From Candidatus Gastranaerophilales bacterium (GTDB taxonomy: Bacteria; Cyanobacteriota; Vampirovibrionia; Gastranaerophilales; Gastranaerophilaceae): DNA of 19,226 bases. Positions 1 through 7,580 of the stretch are shown here, in pieces. Location of the stretch: contig CANROV010000021.1 in NCBI GenBank assembly GCA_947632315.1, positions 1 through 19,226 on the forward strand, given 5' to 3'. The notes beneath the pieces were generated by a model, which was given only the letters and a program-made list of their open reading frames with translations, had not been told where the DNA came from and did not search any database. Position 1 is the stretch's first letter, and each line of letters begins with the position of its first letter. A program made the translations under genes and the position numbers.

Positions 1-71
1 AGCTGTGTATTAGCTTCAAAACACAACTTATAAACAGCTTTTTTTATTAAATCGGTTGAAATTTCAATCAT
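1..71 (-). CDS. Fumarate hydratase class I, alpha subunit (N-terminal fragment)
   Basis: On the minus strand an ATG at 71 opens a frame that stays open to the window edge, giving 23 codons that begin MIEISTDLIKKAVYKLCFEA and continue NTQ. This matches the start of the alpha subunit of two-subunit class I (Fe-S) fumarate hydratases and tartrate dehydratases, where a short strand is followed by a helix of the type 'I.EAVKKLCIEANYYL'. The enzyme interconverts fumarate and malate in the cytoplasm. The gene is cut by the window boundary, so no catalytic residue is visible and fumarase cannot be separated from tartrate dehydratase. It is divergent from rsmE with 65 bp between the start codons. No Shine-Dalgarno sequence is visible upstream of the ATG. 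The identification rests on one short stretch. Confidence 0.6.
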   Translation of the reverse strand, partial: MIEISTDLIKKAVYKLCFEANTQ

Positions 72-77
72 ATAAAA

Positions 78-106
78 ATGATATAATTTTAACTGCGTTA
101 TGTAAA
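78..106 (-). promoter_or_regulatory. Candidate sigma-70 promoter for the minus-strand fumarase gene
   Basis: On the minus strand, TTTACA (101-106) is followed after 17 bases by TATCAT (78-83), each one mismatch from consensus. The predicted start of transcription falls almost on the ATG at 71, which would make the message leaderless or nearly so. That agrees with the absence of a Shine-Dalgarno sequence. On the plus strand, TATAAT boxes at 82-87 and 115-120 could serve rsmE, but neither has a good -35 partner. Confidence 0.35.
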
Positions 107-136
107 GATTATTGTATAATAATTATGAGGGAAATT

Positions 137-868
137 ATGCCGCATTTTTTAATAAAATCAGAAAATATATTGGAAAATTCAATAAAAATAACCGAAAAAG
201 AACTTTATAAACACATTATAAAAGTTATGAGAAGTAAAAAAGGTGAAAAGTTATTATTTCTTGACGAAAATGAAATACAATATGAAACAATCCTGGAAGA
301 AATACAGCCTTTATATTTTATATGTACAATAGAAAAGAAATATAAATCCGAAAGGAAACTGAATTTAAATTTATACACGGCACAGAGCGTTTTAAACTCT
401 GACGCTCAAATAAGTTCAATACAAAAAGCGACAGAGCTTGGAGTAAAAGGTATAATTCCTATATATACGGATAATTGTACAGTAAAAGAAGCTTTTATAA
501 AAACAAAAATAGAGAAATGGAATAAAATAGCGTATGAGTCCGTAAAACAGTGCGAAAGAGCTGATATTCCGAAAGTTTTTCCGTTAATGCACTTAGAAGA
601 AGTAATAAATGACTTTGAGCAAATAATAGTATTTGCAGAAAGCCATACCAATATTGATTTTTTTGAATATATAAAAGCTGACAAAATTGATAAAACAAAA
701 AAGATTCTTGTCATAATAGGCCCGGAAGGCGGGTTTTCGGAAAAGGAATATGAATTATTTATAAATAAGAAAATTCCTTTAATAACATTAGGAAATTTAA
801 TATACAGAGCGGACACTGCTATGGTTGCGGCACTAACAACAGTAATTAACGGAGTAAATCATGGATAA
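137..868 (+). CDS. rsmE: 16S rRNA m3U1498 methyltransferase RsmE
   Basis: RsmE methylates N3 of U1498 in 16S rRNA using SAM, acting on the assembled 30S subunit. The 243-residue product has the usual family length and the expected parts. An N-terminal PUA-like domain begins MPHFLIKSENI. The SPOUT domain shows KATELGVKGIIPIYT, the 'QCERADIPKV' segment, the SAM-binding IGPEGGFSEKEYELF, and the C-terminal knot segment LGNLIYRADTAMVAAL, where most relatives have LRTETA. The frame is open back to a TTG at 56, but the ATG at 137 is preferred. It has GAGG six bases upstream (127-130) and gives the canonical family N-terminus. The 3' end overlaps the next gene by 8 bases, indicating cotranscription and probable translational coupling. 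Confidence 0.93.
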   Translation: MPHFLIKSENILENSIKITEKELYKHIIKVMRSKKGEKLLFLDENEIQYETILEEIQPLYFICTIEKKYKSERKLNLNLYTAQSVLNSDAQISSIQKATELGVKGIIPIYTDNCTVKEAFIKTKIEKWNKIAYESVKQCERADIPKVFPLMHLEEVINDFEQIIVFAESHTNIDFFEYIKADKIDKTKKILVIIGPEGGFSEKEYELFINKKIPLITLGNLIYRADTAMVAALTTVINGVNHG

Positions 869-2288
869 ATACATTGAAATTATTGACAATGATTTAGTAA
901 TAAACCTTATAAAACCATATATAAAAGGAACTGAAGCATATATAGTAGGCGGATTTGTACGTGATATATTAATGGGAAAAACAAGTTTAGACCGTGATTT
1001 AATTATATGTGATGATGAAATAGAGTTATTTGCAAAAAATCTTGCCGAGAATTTAAATGCATATTACATTGAGCTTGACCCCGAAAATAAAATATACAGG
1101 CTTGTTCTTGAAGATAAAGTTAATTATATAGATATAACAGCCCCGATAGAAAACAATCTTGAAAAAGACCTAAAACGGAGAGATTTAACAATAAACGCCA
1201 TTTCTTATGATATAAATAACAACATTTTTATTGATATAACAGGCGGAATAGAAGACATAAAGAATAAAAGAATAAAAGGTATATCCGATAAAAATTTTGA
1301 AGACGATCCTTTAAGACTGTTAAGAATATTCAGATTTTATTCAAAAACAAGATTTGAAATTGATAAACACCTTATAAAATTAACAAAAAATCTTGTAAAA
1401 GAAATAAACAAACCGGCAAAAGAGCGGATAACAACCGAACTATTAAAGTTATTTGAAGGAGAATATACATATAAAGCACTAATAAAAGCTGATGAAGCAG
1501 GAATTATAGATGAAATATTTCCGATAATGAAAGAAGTAAAAAAAATTCCCGCCAACACTCATCATCATTTAGATTTATTTCATCACAGCCTTGAAACGGT
1601 AAATCAGATACAAAAGAGGTATGAAGAAGCGAATGAGGAAATTAAACATTACCTTGAAAGTAAATCTTGGGGCGGAATAAAAAGAATAGGGTACTTAAAG
1701 CTGGCAGGATTTTTGCATGATATAGGTAAACCTTCCTGCTGGACAATTGAAGAAGACACTCAAAGACACAGATTTATAAAGCATGATGAAATAGGTTCAA
1801 AGCTGGCAAAACCGATATTAAAAGAATTAAAGTTTTCTAATAAGCAGATAGAGTATATAACGCAATTAATAAAATATCACATATATCCGTCAGGATTAGT
1901 TTCATCACCTGACGCATCAGAAAAAGCATATATGAAATTTTACAGAAAAATGCAAGATTATGTAATTGATTTAATAATACTTGCGATGTCGGACAGATTA
2001 TCCGCCAGGGGGCCAATGGTAACCGAGGAAATGGTAAATACAAATATAAATAACCTGAAGGAATTATTAAACGGATTTTTAAAAAAGCGTGATGAAATAG
2101 TGCCGTTAGAAAAATTTCTTGACGGAACGGATATAATGGAAATATTGAACATAAAACAGGGGCCTGAAATAGGGGATATATTGAATTTACTAAAAGAAGC
2201 TCAATTGAACGGACTAATCAGAAGGAAAGAAGAAGCTGTTATATTTGTAAAGCTTTTGCAAGGTAAATCGGAACCGCCAAAGAATTAG
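861..2288 (+). CDS. cca: CCA-adding tRNA nucleotidyltransferase with HD domain
   Basis: This class II polymerase-beta-type nucleotidyltransferase adds or repairs the CCA end of tRNAs. The 475-residue protein has the N-terminal catalytic head with GGFVRD (30-35) and the metal-binding pair D44/D46 in SLDRDLI. It also has the nucleotide-selection motif RRDLT (106-110) and the fold signature FEDDPLRLLRIFRF (146-159). A C-terminal HD phosphohydrolase domain carries FHHSLETV (240-247), FLHDIGKP (284-291) and KHDEIGSKL (307-315). HD-bearing members can be CCA enzymes with extra phosphatase activity, A-adding-only enzymes or poly(A) polymerases, and sequence alone does not separate these. GGAG at 851-854 lies six bases before the ATG, inside the rsmE coding region. 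In some lineages CCA and A addition are split between two enzymes, so the symbol is provisional. Confidence 0.9.
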   Translation: MDKYIEIIDNDLVINLIKPYIKGTEAYIVGGFVRDILMGKTSLDRDLIICDDEIELFAKNLAENLNAYYIELDPENKIYRLVLEDKVNYIDITAPIENNLEKDLKRRDLTINAISYDINNNIFIDITGGIEDIKNKRIKGISDKNFEDDPLRLLRIFRFYSKTRFEIDKHLIKLTKNLVKEINKPAKERITTELLKLFEGEYTYKALIKADEAGIIDEIFPIMKEVKKIPANTHHHLDLFHHSLETVNQIQKRYEEANEEIKHYLESKSWGGIKRIGYLKLAGFLHDIGKPSCWTIEEDTQRHRFIKHDEIGSKLAKPILKELKFSNKQIEYITQLIKYHIYPSGLVSSPDASEKAYMKFYRKMQDYVIDLIILAMSDRLSARGPMVTEEMVNTNINNLKELLNGFLKKRDEIVPLEKFLDGTDIMEILNIKQGPEIGDILNLLKEAQLNGLIRRKEEAVIFVKLLQGKSEPPKN

Positions 2289-2414
2289 AACCTCTTTGTA
2301 ATTCTTCCGAACCGTCATAGAACATGGAATCTTCCATTTTTGTGTTTTATTTTATCAAAATATGCAACAGCAGAAATATAAGGTATAAAATCTTAACAGA
2401 TAATTTATGAAATT

Positions 2415-2443
2415 TTGCAAAAAAGATAATTTTTTTTTATAAT
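2415..2443 (+). promoter_or_regulatory. Sigma-70-type promoter of the ssb operon
   Basis: TTGCAA (2415-2420) and a perfect TATAAT (2438-2443) are separated by 17 bases. Transcription should begin near 2450, leaving a leader of about 20 bases with an AAAAAGG ribosome-binding site (2455-2461) seven bases before the ssb ATG at 2469. This is the only convincing promoter before the ssb-kinase-pdxA2-lipM run. The rest of the 180-bp gap (2289-2468) holds only weak hairpins with no good terminator. Confidence 0.55.
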
Positions 2444-2468
2444 TCACATGTAAGAAAAAGGATGAAAT

Positions 2469-2792
2469 ATGAATTCAGTTGTAATAGTAGGCAGAGCAGG
2501 ACAAGATCCGGAAGTTAAATATTTTGAATCAGGGAAAGTAAAAACAACATTTTCAGTAGCTGTTTCAAGATGGGATTATAAAAGTAAAGCGGAAACTACA
2601 GATTGGTTTAATATAGAATTATGGGACAAATCAGCAGAAATAGCCGGCGAATATGTAAAAAAAGGGCGTCAAGTATGTATTGACGGTCGTCTCGTTTCAA
2701 ATAAATGGACAGGAGCTGACGGAGAACAGAAAGAACGCTTTGTTATCAGAGCAAATACTTTACGTTTACTCGGCAGTAAGAATGAAAATTAA
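2469..2792 (+). CDS. ssb: Single-stranded DNA-binding protein (short, cyanobacterial type)
   Basis: This OB-fold protein coats single-stranded DNA during replication and repair. The 107 residues are essentially the OB domain alone. They start MNSVVIVGRAGQDPEVKYF, followed by ESGKVKTTFSVAVSRW, WFNIELWDKSAEIAGEYVKKG and the closing strand NTLRLLGS. The 'KYFESGKV' segment and the length resemble cyanobacterial SSBs, which is one basis for the lineage inference. The protein ends in SKNEN and lacks the acidic tail ending in DDDIPF-like residues, through which SSB of E. coli and Bacillus recruits partner proteins. It is the first gene of a compact run; the next start codon lies 11 bases downstream. 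Confidence 0.92.
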   Translation: MNSVVIVGRAGQDPEVKYFESGKVKTTFSVAVSRWDYKSKAETTDWFNIELWDKSAEIAGEYVKKGRQVCIDGRLVSNKWTGADGEQKERFVIRANTLRLLGSKNEN

Positions 2793-2803
2793 ACGGAATT
2801 AAG

Positions 2804-4117
2804 ATGGAAACTTCAAATTATATAGGTATTATTGCAGATGATTTAACAGGTGCTAATGATACTTCACTTCAATTTTATTTAAGGGGATGTAAGACACAAG
2901 TATCTCTCGGAACGGATTTATCAATCGAAGAATCATTGAACACAGAAGTATTTGCGCTGTCAACAGAAACTCGAAATGTTAGTGCGGAAGAAGCTAAAGA
3001 AAAAGTATTAAATGCAGTTGAGTCTATATTTAAAAAATACAATTTCGAGTATGTATATAAAAAAATTGACTCTGTATTAAGAGGGAATATAGCAGTTGAG
3101 ATAATAACACTGATAGAATCACTCAACTATGACGCATCGGTAATATTCCCGGCATTTCCAAACGAAGGGCGAACAACAATAGGCGGATATCATCTTGTAA
3201 AGGGAATACCCCTACAGCGTACTGAAGTTTCAAGAGATCCATCCTGTCCGGTTATAGAGTCTAACATTTTGAATTTATTGAAGAATCAGCTTCCTGAAGG
3301 ATATAATGAAGACATAATCGGTTTAATAAGCCTTGATACAGTAATGAAAGGTGCAGGGCCGATATTAACGAAATTAAATGACATAATATCAACAGGCAAA
3401 AAATTGATAGTAGTTGACGCTGTATCGACAACAGACTTAGAGCAGATAGCTCTTGCTGTATCCAAGAGCAGTTATAAAATTTTACCCGCAGGTTCAGCCG
3501 GAGCAGCACAAGCATTAAGCAAAATATGGCATCCCGGAGAAGCAGAAACATCAACCGAACCTGAAATTCCTGTTCTTCCAAAGTTAGTTGTTTCAGGAAG
3601 TGCCACCGATTTAACAGCCTCTCAAATAAAAAGACTTCAAGAGAATGATGATATTGAAAATACATATTTTATAGCAGTAAAACCTGAAAACATATTTTCA
3701 GATGATTATGAAGATATAGCAATAAGGATTTTAAATAACTTAAAAAAGGATAATACAATAATAATACATTCATCAAAATTGATAGAAAATACAGAAGAAT
3801 TAAATTCATTATTACTGGAACATGAAATAACAAAAGAGATGTTTATAAGTAAAATATGCGACTACTTAGCGGCAATAACAAGAGCAGTACTTGCCAAAGC
3901 TCAGGCAATACTTATTACAGTAGGCGGAGAAACATCATATAAATGTTTAAGAGCAATAGGAAGTAAAAATATACGAATAATAGATACAGTTGCTCCGGCA
4001 ATTCCACTGGGAATTGACCATAAAGGACAATACATAGTAACAAAATCGGGAAATTTAGGGACTCAAAACACAATAACAGAGATAATTAAATATTTTGAAC
4101 AGGCAAAGGGATTATGA
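2804..4117 (+). CDS. Four-carbon acid sugar kinase (DUF1537 family, D-threonate/D-erythronate kinase-like)
   Basis: Members phosphorylate C4 aldonates such as D-threonate or D-erythronate at O4 using ATP. The 437-residue protein shows the N-terminal substrate-binding domain with IADDLTGANDT (10-20), KKIDSVLRGN (86-95) and FPNEGRTTIGGYH (118-130). The C-terminal nucleotide-binding domain has VSGSATDLTASQI, then VGGETSY (373-379) and KSGNLGTQNT (414-423). Its stop overlaps the next start by four bases (ATGA), so it is coupled to the PdxA2-type enzyme. In the described pathway this pair converts D-threonate through 4-phospho-D-threonate to dihydroxyacetone phosphate and CO2. Whether the substrate is threonate, erythronate or another acid cannot be read from the sequence. 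GGAA lies shortly upstream of the ATG. Confidence 0.85.
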   Translation: METSNYIGIIADDLTGANDTSLQFYLRGCKTQVSLGTDLSIEESLNTEVFALSTETRNVSAEEAKEKVLNAVESIFKKYNFEYVYKKIDSVLRGNIAVEIITLIESLNYDASVIFPAFPNEGRTTIGGYHLVKGIPLQRTEVSRDPSCPVIESNILNLLKNQLPEGYNEDIIGLISLDTVMKGAGPILTKLNDIISTGKKLIVVDAVSTTDLEQIALAVSKSSYKILPAGSAGAAQALSKIWHPGEAETSTEPEIPVLPKLVVSGSATDLTASQIKRLQENDDIENTYFIAVKPENIFSDDYEDIAIRILNNLKKDNTIIIHSSKLIENTEELNSLLLEHEITKEMFISKICDYLAAITRAVLAKAQAILITVGGETSYKCLRAIGSKNIRIIDTVAPAIPLGIDHKGQYIVTKSGNLGTQNTITEIIKYFEQAKGL

Positions 4118-5052
4118 AAAAAATAGCAATAACTTTTGGCGACCCTAATTCCATATCACCCGAAATTACGATAAAGGCGCTTAACTTTCTAGATTTACCG
4201 CAAGATAAAGTTATATTAATAACAAACAAAAATATTTTAGATTTTTATACGGAAAATTACAATTTAAATTTGGAAAAAGATTATCCCGTAATAGAAATAC
4301 CATACGAGAAATCGGATATAAAACCGGGCAAAGAAACAAAAGAAGGAGGGGAATTTGCCTTTAGGGCAATAAAAGAAGCCTCTGAATTGGCGGTAAATAA
4401 AAAAACAGAAGCAATAGTTACAGCCCCTGTATCAAAACACGGAATGAATTTAGCCGGGCATGATTATTCGGGTCAAACAGAAATTCTTGAACAATATATG
4501 GCAAAAACGACACAAAAAGCTGAAATGCTTTTTATTTGCGATAAATTTAAAGTAATGCTATTAACACGGCACATAGCATTAAGAAATGTCGACCAATATA
4601 TAACAAAAGAAAATATAATAGCAAAAGTAGAAAATTTAAATAAATCATTAATAAATCAATTAAATATACCCCATCCTAAGCTTGTGATATCGGGATTAAA
4701 TCCGCATTGCGGAGAGAATGGGATGTTTGGTAATGAAGAAATAAAAGAAATAATACCGGCAATAGAATATTTACAAAAACAAGGAATAAATATCGAAGGG
4801 CCATATCCTGCCGATAGTATATTTTTAGATTGTTTTAAATCGGATTGCAAATATGATTGTTATATAGCGATGTATCACGATCAAGGACTAATCCCTGTTA
4901 AATTGTTAGAACGGAATAATTGCGTAAATACAACAATAGGACTTGATGTATTACGTACATCACCATGTCATGGAACTGCTTTTGATATAGCGGGAGAAAT
5001 GAAAGCTGATGAAAGCAGTATGATTCAGGCAATAAAATTAGCAATTAAGTAA
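4114..5052 (+). CDS. PdxA2-type 4-phospho-threonate / 4-hydroxythreonine-4-phosphate dehydrogenase
   Basis: This is a metal-dependent, NAD-linked oxidative decarboxylase of the PdxA family. The 312 residues include TAPVSKHGMNLAGHDYSGQT (103-122), the three metal-ligand histidines H153 (LLTRH), H198 (LNPHCGENG) and H255 (AMYHDQGLIP), and the C-terminal TIGLDVLRTSPCHGTAFDIAG (274-294). Pairing with a DUF1537 kinase is the known hallmark of PdxA2 acting on 4-phospho-D-threonate. The sequence does not exclude a role in pyridoxal-phosphate synthesis. Oddly, the usual N-terminal GDPAGIGPE loop reads GDPNSISPE (9-17), losing both internal glycines. The lipoyl-transferase gene starts two bases after this stop. 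Confidence 0.82.
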   Translation: MKKIAITFGDPNSISPEITIKALNFLDLPQDKVILITNKNILDFYTENYNLNLEKDYPVIEIPYEKSDIKPGKETKEGGEFAFRAIKEASELAVNKKTEAIVTAPVSKHGMNLAGHDYSGQTEILEQYMAKTTQKAEMLFICDKFKVMLLTRHIALRNVDQYITKENIIAKVENLNKSLINQLNIPHPKLVISGLNPHCGENGMFGNEEIKEIIPAIEYLQKQGINIEGPYPADSIFLDCFKSDCKYDCYIAMYHDQGLIPVKLLERNNCVNTTIGLDVLRTSPCHGTAFDIAGEMKADESSMIQAIKLAIK

Positions 5053-5053
5053 T

Positions 5054-5722
5054 ATGATAAAAATTATTGATTATAAAGAAAATACCGGCGAATATAATAT
5101 GAATTTTGACGCTGATATGCTTGATACAGCGATAAAAACCAATCGAAAAGAGGCTGTTATAAGGATATACGGATGGTTGCCAAGCTGTGTTTCTCTCGGA
5201 CGAAATCAAAAAATAAATAATATCAATACAGAATATTTAAAGAGGAATAAGATTGACATAGTAAGACGAATAACGGGAGGCAGAGCATTATTTCACGATG
5301 ATGAAATAACATATTCATTTGTATGCCCCGTTTCTAAACTTGATAAAGGGGAGAGTGTAATAAACTCATACAAAGAAATTTCCTATGCCTTAATTGAAGG
5401 ATTAAAGCAGTTAAATATTGAACTATCATACGGCACTAAAAGGGCAGTAAATTTATCAAATGAATATTGTATGATGATATCAACAGGTGCAGATTTATGT
5501 TATCGAGGCAAAAAGCTGATAGGTTCGGCACAAGCAAGAAAACGGAATTATATTTTACAACACGGTTCAATTTTATACAGTTATAATAAAGAAATACTTG
5601 AGAATATATTTTCTGAAGAGCTGACACAAAGCGAAATAACAAGCATATCAGAAATAAATAAAAGTATAAGCAAAAAAGATATAACAGAAAGTATAAAAAA
5701 AAGTTTTAAAAAGCTTTTCTAA
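5054..5722 (+). CDS. LipM-like octanoyl/lipoyl protein transferase
   Basis: This belongs to the BirA/LplA/LipB fold and should attach octanoate or lipoate to carrier lysines of lipoyl-domain proteins in the cytoplasm. Visible motifs are the ligand-binding RRITGGRALFHDDEITYSF (71-89), GKKLIGSAQARK (152-163) with the invariant lysine, and ILQHGSILY (167-175). C139 lies 18 residues before the GSAQ glycine. That is the spacing I recall for the catalytic cysteine of Bacillus LipM, so octanoyl transfer via a thioester is more likely than ATP-dependent ligation. At 222 residues it is shorter than LipM (about 278) and has no LplA accessory domain. It closes the ssb run and overlaps the convergent orphan gene tail-to-tail by 17 bases. 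Confidence 0.78.
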   Translation: MIKIIDYKENTGEYNMNFDADMLDTAIKTNRKEAVIRIYGWLPSCVSLGRNQKINNINTEYLKRNKIDIVRRITGGRALFHDDEITYSFVCPVSKLDKGESVINSYKEISYALIEGLKQLNIELSYGTKRAVNLSNEYCMMISTGADLCYRGKKLIGSAQARKRNYILQHGSILYSYNKEILENIFSEELTQSEITSISEINKSISKKDITESIKKSFKKLF

Positions 5723-6101
5723 ATTTCTGACAATAATAAAGCCCGCTGTTACAAAGAGCCTGATGAATTTTTTGTTCACTTTTATCGCCTGACGTAAGGA
5801 AATATCTGGTTTCGGTATCTCTGGGGTTAACATAAAATTCCACCTGAGTTAAAAATACTTTATTAGGATTAGCTTTTAATTCTTTTTCATATTTTTTATC
5901 AAGTCCTTTAGCGAAATTAAGAGCGGCATTATGAACAGTACCATCAATTTTTTCATTATAATAAAAAGTGGTTTGAAGCGAATATTTTTGCAAATTAGGA
6001 TTATTATCAAAAGAAACTTGCATTAATTGCGGGATAGAAGTATTTTTCTGTTTTAATCTAAAAACCATTAATGATCCAAAAGATATAGGAGATATTCGCA
6101 T
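5706..6101 (-). CDS. Hypothetical protein, 131 residues, 'ISPISFGS' N-terminus
   Basis: I do not recognise a family. The product begins MRISPISFGSLMVFRLKQ and has alternating strand-like and helix-like segments, for example FLTQVEFYVNPRDTETRYFL in the second half. There is no signal peptide and no membrane segment. It is hydrophilic and rich in Asn, Lys and Gln. A good ribosome-binding site (GAGGA, seven bases before the ATG) and normal codon use support a real gene. Short N-termini with a Phe-Gly step recur, as I remember them, in proteins of gut Melainabacteria; I use this only as weak taxonomic evidence. The gene is convergent with the LipM-like gene and divergent from the M16 pair. Confidence 0.7.
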   Translation of the reverse strand: MRISPISFGSLMVFRLKQKNTSIPQLMQVSFDNNPNLQKYSLQTTFYYNEKIDGTVHNAALNFAKGLDKKYEKELKANPNKVFLTQVEFYVNPRDTETRYFLTSGDKSEQKIHQALCNSGLYYCQKFRKAF

Positions 6102-6156
6102 ATAAAATTCCTCATTGTTACTGTTTGTTGATAAAAAAAAATGAATAAAAAAAAAT

Positions 6157-6186
6157 TTGCTAGAATAATTATGAAAAAAGTATAAA
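6157..6186 (+). promoter_or_regulatory. Candidate promoter of the M16 peptidase pair
   Basis: TTGCTA (6157-6162) is followed after 18 bases by TATAAA (6181-6186) in the 129-bp divergent gap between the orphan gene and the first M16 peptidase. The surrounding DNA is nearly pure A/T, so chance matches are expected and confidence is modest. Confidence 0.35.
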
Positions 6187-6197
6187 ATCTGTTAAAA

Positions 6198-6214
6198 TAT
6201 AATAGAATATTATA
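6198..6214. repeat. Small perfect inverted repeat before the M16 ribosome-binding site
   Basis: TATAATA, a GAA spacer and TATTATA form a perfect 7-bp inverted repeat, directly upstream of the GAGG ribosome-binding site (6217-6220). It could be an operator or a weak 5' hairpin. In DNA this AT-rich it may also be chance. Confidence 0.25.
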
Positions 6215-6230
6215 CCGAGGTAAAACGTAT

Positions 6231-7568
6231 ATGGAAAAATTAAAGAAAACAGAAATAAATTACCCATTTCTTGAGAAACCGGTTTTGATATATGAAAGAG
6301 AAAACGGACATAAAATTGTTTTTGCGTATAAAAGAGGGGAATTATTAAATATAAGCAGCTGGGTTAAAACAGGTTCAATTAATGAAAATGATGAAAATAA
6401 CGGAATATCACATTTTTTAGAACACTTAATGTTTAAAGGAACAACAAAGCATAAAGCCGGAGAATTTGACCGAACACTGGAATCCAGAGGTGCTATAGTG
6501 AATGCTGCTACGTGGAAGGATTATACGTTTTACTATGTTACAATACCCAAAGGAACAGATAACAGAAATTTCAATGATACGCTTGAGCTTCATGCGGATA
6601 TGATGTTAGATCCGATAATTCCGCCAGAGGAAATCGGAGAACCTTTTGATATAAATAATACGGAAATTAAAATCAAAAGAGAACGGCATGTAGTTATTGA
6701 AGAAATAAGAATGAGGAAAGACCAGCCCTGGACATTAGTTTATAACAACGTTAATAAAAATATGTATACAACACATCCTTATAAAAGAGATGTAATAGGG
6801 AATGAACAAATAATCTCGACAATTAAACGAGAAACAATACTTGATTACTATAAAGAATTTTATTCACCAAACAATATAACAACAATAATTGCAGGAGAAT
6901 TAAATCCTGATGATGTACTGCCAAAAGTAATAGAACTATTTGATTTTAAGGGCAGAGCGCAAAGAAAAAATGATATACATAATGTAGAAGTACAAGCAAA
7001 TGAAGAGAAATATTCCGAAATATATTCAAAAATAAATACGGGATTTTTAATGTTCGGCTACCTTGGCCCTAAAGCAGATAAACTCAAAGAAACAACAATA
7101 CTTGAAATGATATGCTTAATATTAGGAGAAGGTCAAAGTTCAAGATTAAATCAAAACTTAATCGAAAAGGTTAAAAATCCGATATATAATATAATTTCAA
7201 CAGATTATTATCAATTTAGAGACGGAGGGAATATATTTGTTCAAGCAAATTTCAAGCCTGAAGAAAAAGATAAAGCCATTAACGGAATCAAAGAAGAAAT
7301 AAAAAAAATATACACAGAAGGAATAAGCGAAAGGGAATTACAAAAAGCGAAGAAAAAGCTAAAAGCAGCTTTTGCCGAAAATTCCGAAACCGTATCAGAT
7401 ATAGGAGAAACAATCGGTTTTTATATGACAGTTTGTGATAATCTCAAGTGCGTAGAAGAATATTTGAAAGTAATAGATACAATTACAACAGAAGATATAA
7501 AAGAAACGGCGAAGCAGTATATAAATGCTGATAATGCAGTAATTTCCGTATTGATGCCGGAGAAATAA
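6231..7568 (+). CDS. Zinc peptidase of family M16, catalytic member
   Basis: M16 enzymes are clamshell metallopeptidases that degrade or process peptides. The 445-residue product has the inverted zinc motif HFLEH at 61-65 (His, Glu base, His) and a downstream glutamate in VVIEEI (154-159) as third zinc ligand. It also has the typical GISHFLEHLMFKGT context and NAATWKDYTFYYVT (91-104). The second half carries the non-catalytic M16 repeat with SSRLNQNLIEKVKNPIYNI. The stretch between HFLEH and the Glu ligand is about 91 residues, longer than the usual mid-seventies. An insertion around 135-152 (GEPFDINNTEIKIKRER) appears to account for this. No signal peptide is visible. A catalytically dead partner follows 12 bases later, suggesting a heterodimer as in mitochondrial processing peptidase or bacterial M16 pairs. 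Confidence 0.9.
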   Translation: MEKLKKTEINYPFLEKPVLIYERENGHKIVFAYKRGELLNISSWVKTGSINENDENNGISHFLEHLMFKGTTKHKAGEFDRTLESRGAIVNAATWKDYTFYYVTIPKGTDNRNFNDTLELHADMMLDPIIPPEEIGEPFDINNTEIKIKRERHVVIEEIRMRKDQPWTLVYNNVNKNMYTTHPYKRDVIGNEQIISTIKRETILDYYKEFYSPNNITTIIAGELNPDDVLPKVIELFDFKGRAQRKNDIHNVEVQANEEKYSEIYSKINTGFLMFGYLGPKADKLKETTILEMICLILGEGQSSRLNQNLIEKVKNPIYNIISTDYYQFRDGGNIFVQANFKPEEKDKAINGIKEEIKKIYTEGISERELQKAKKKLKAAFAENSETVSDIGETIGFYMTVCDNLKCVEEYLKVIDTITTEDIKETAKQYINADNAVISVLMPEK

Positions 7569-7580
7569 AAAGGGAATAAA

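Noticed and set aside
56..136. Upstream TTG start for rsmE adding 27 residues
   Set aside because: The extra residues match nothing in the family, while the ATG at 137 has a GAGG ribosome-binding site and the canonical N-terminus. The region also overlaps the divergent fumarase start.
2239..2337. Minus-strand 32-codon ORF beginning MEDSMFYDGSEEL, overlapping the 3' end of the CCA enzyme gene
   Set aside because: It has no ribosome-binding site, half of it is antisense to conserved coding sequence, and no family was recognised; probably chance.
2324..2341. Possible terminator after the CCA enzyme gene (ATGGA, four bases, TCCAT, then T-run)
   Set aside because: A 5-bp AT-containing stem with a short T-run is too weak to call. 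A neighbouring AAGAATTA/TAATTCTT hairpin (2280-2306) has no T-run.
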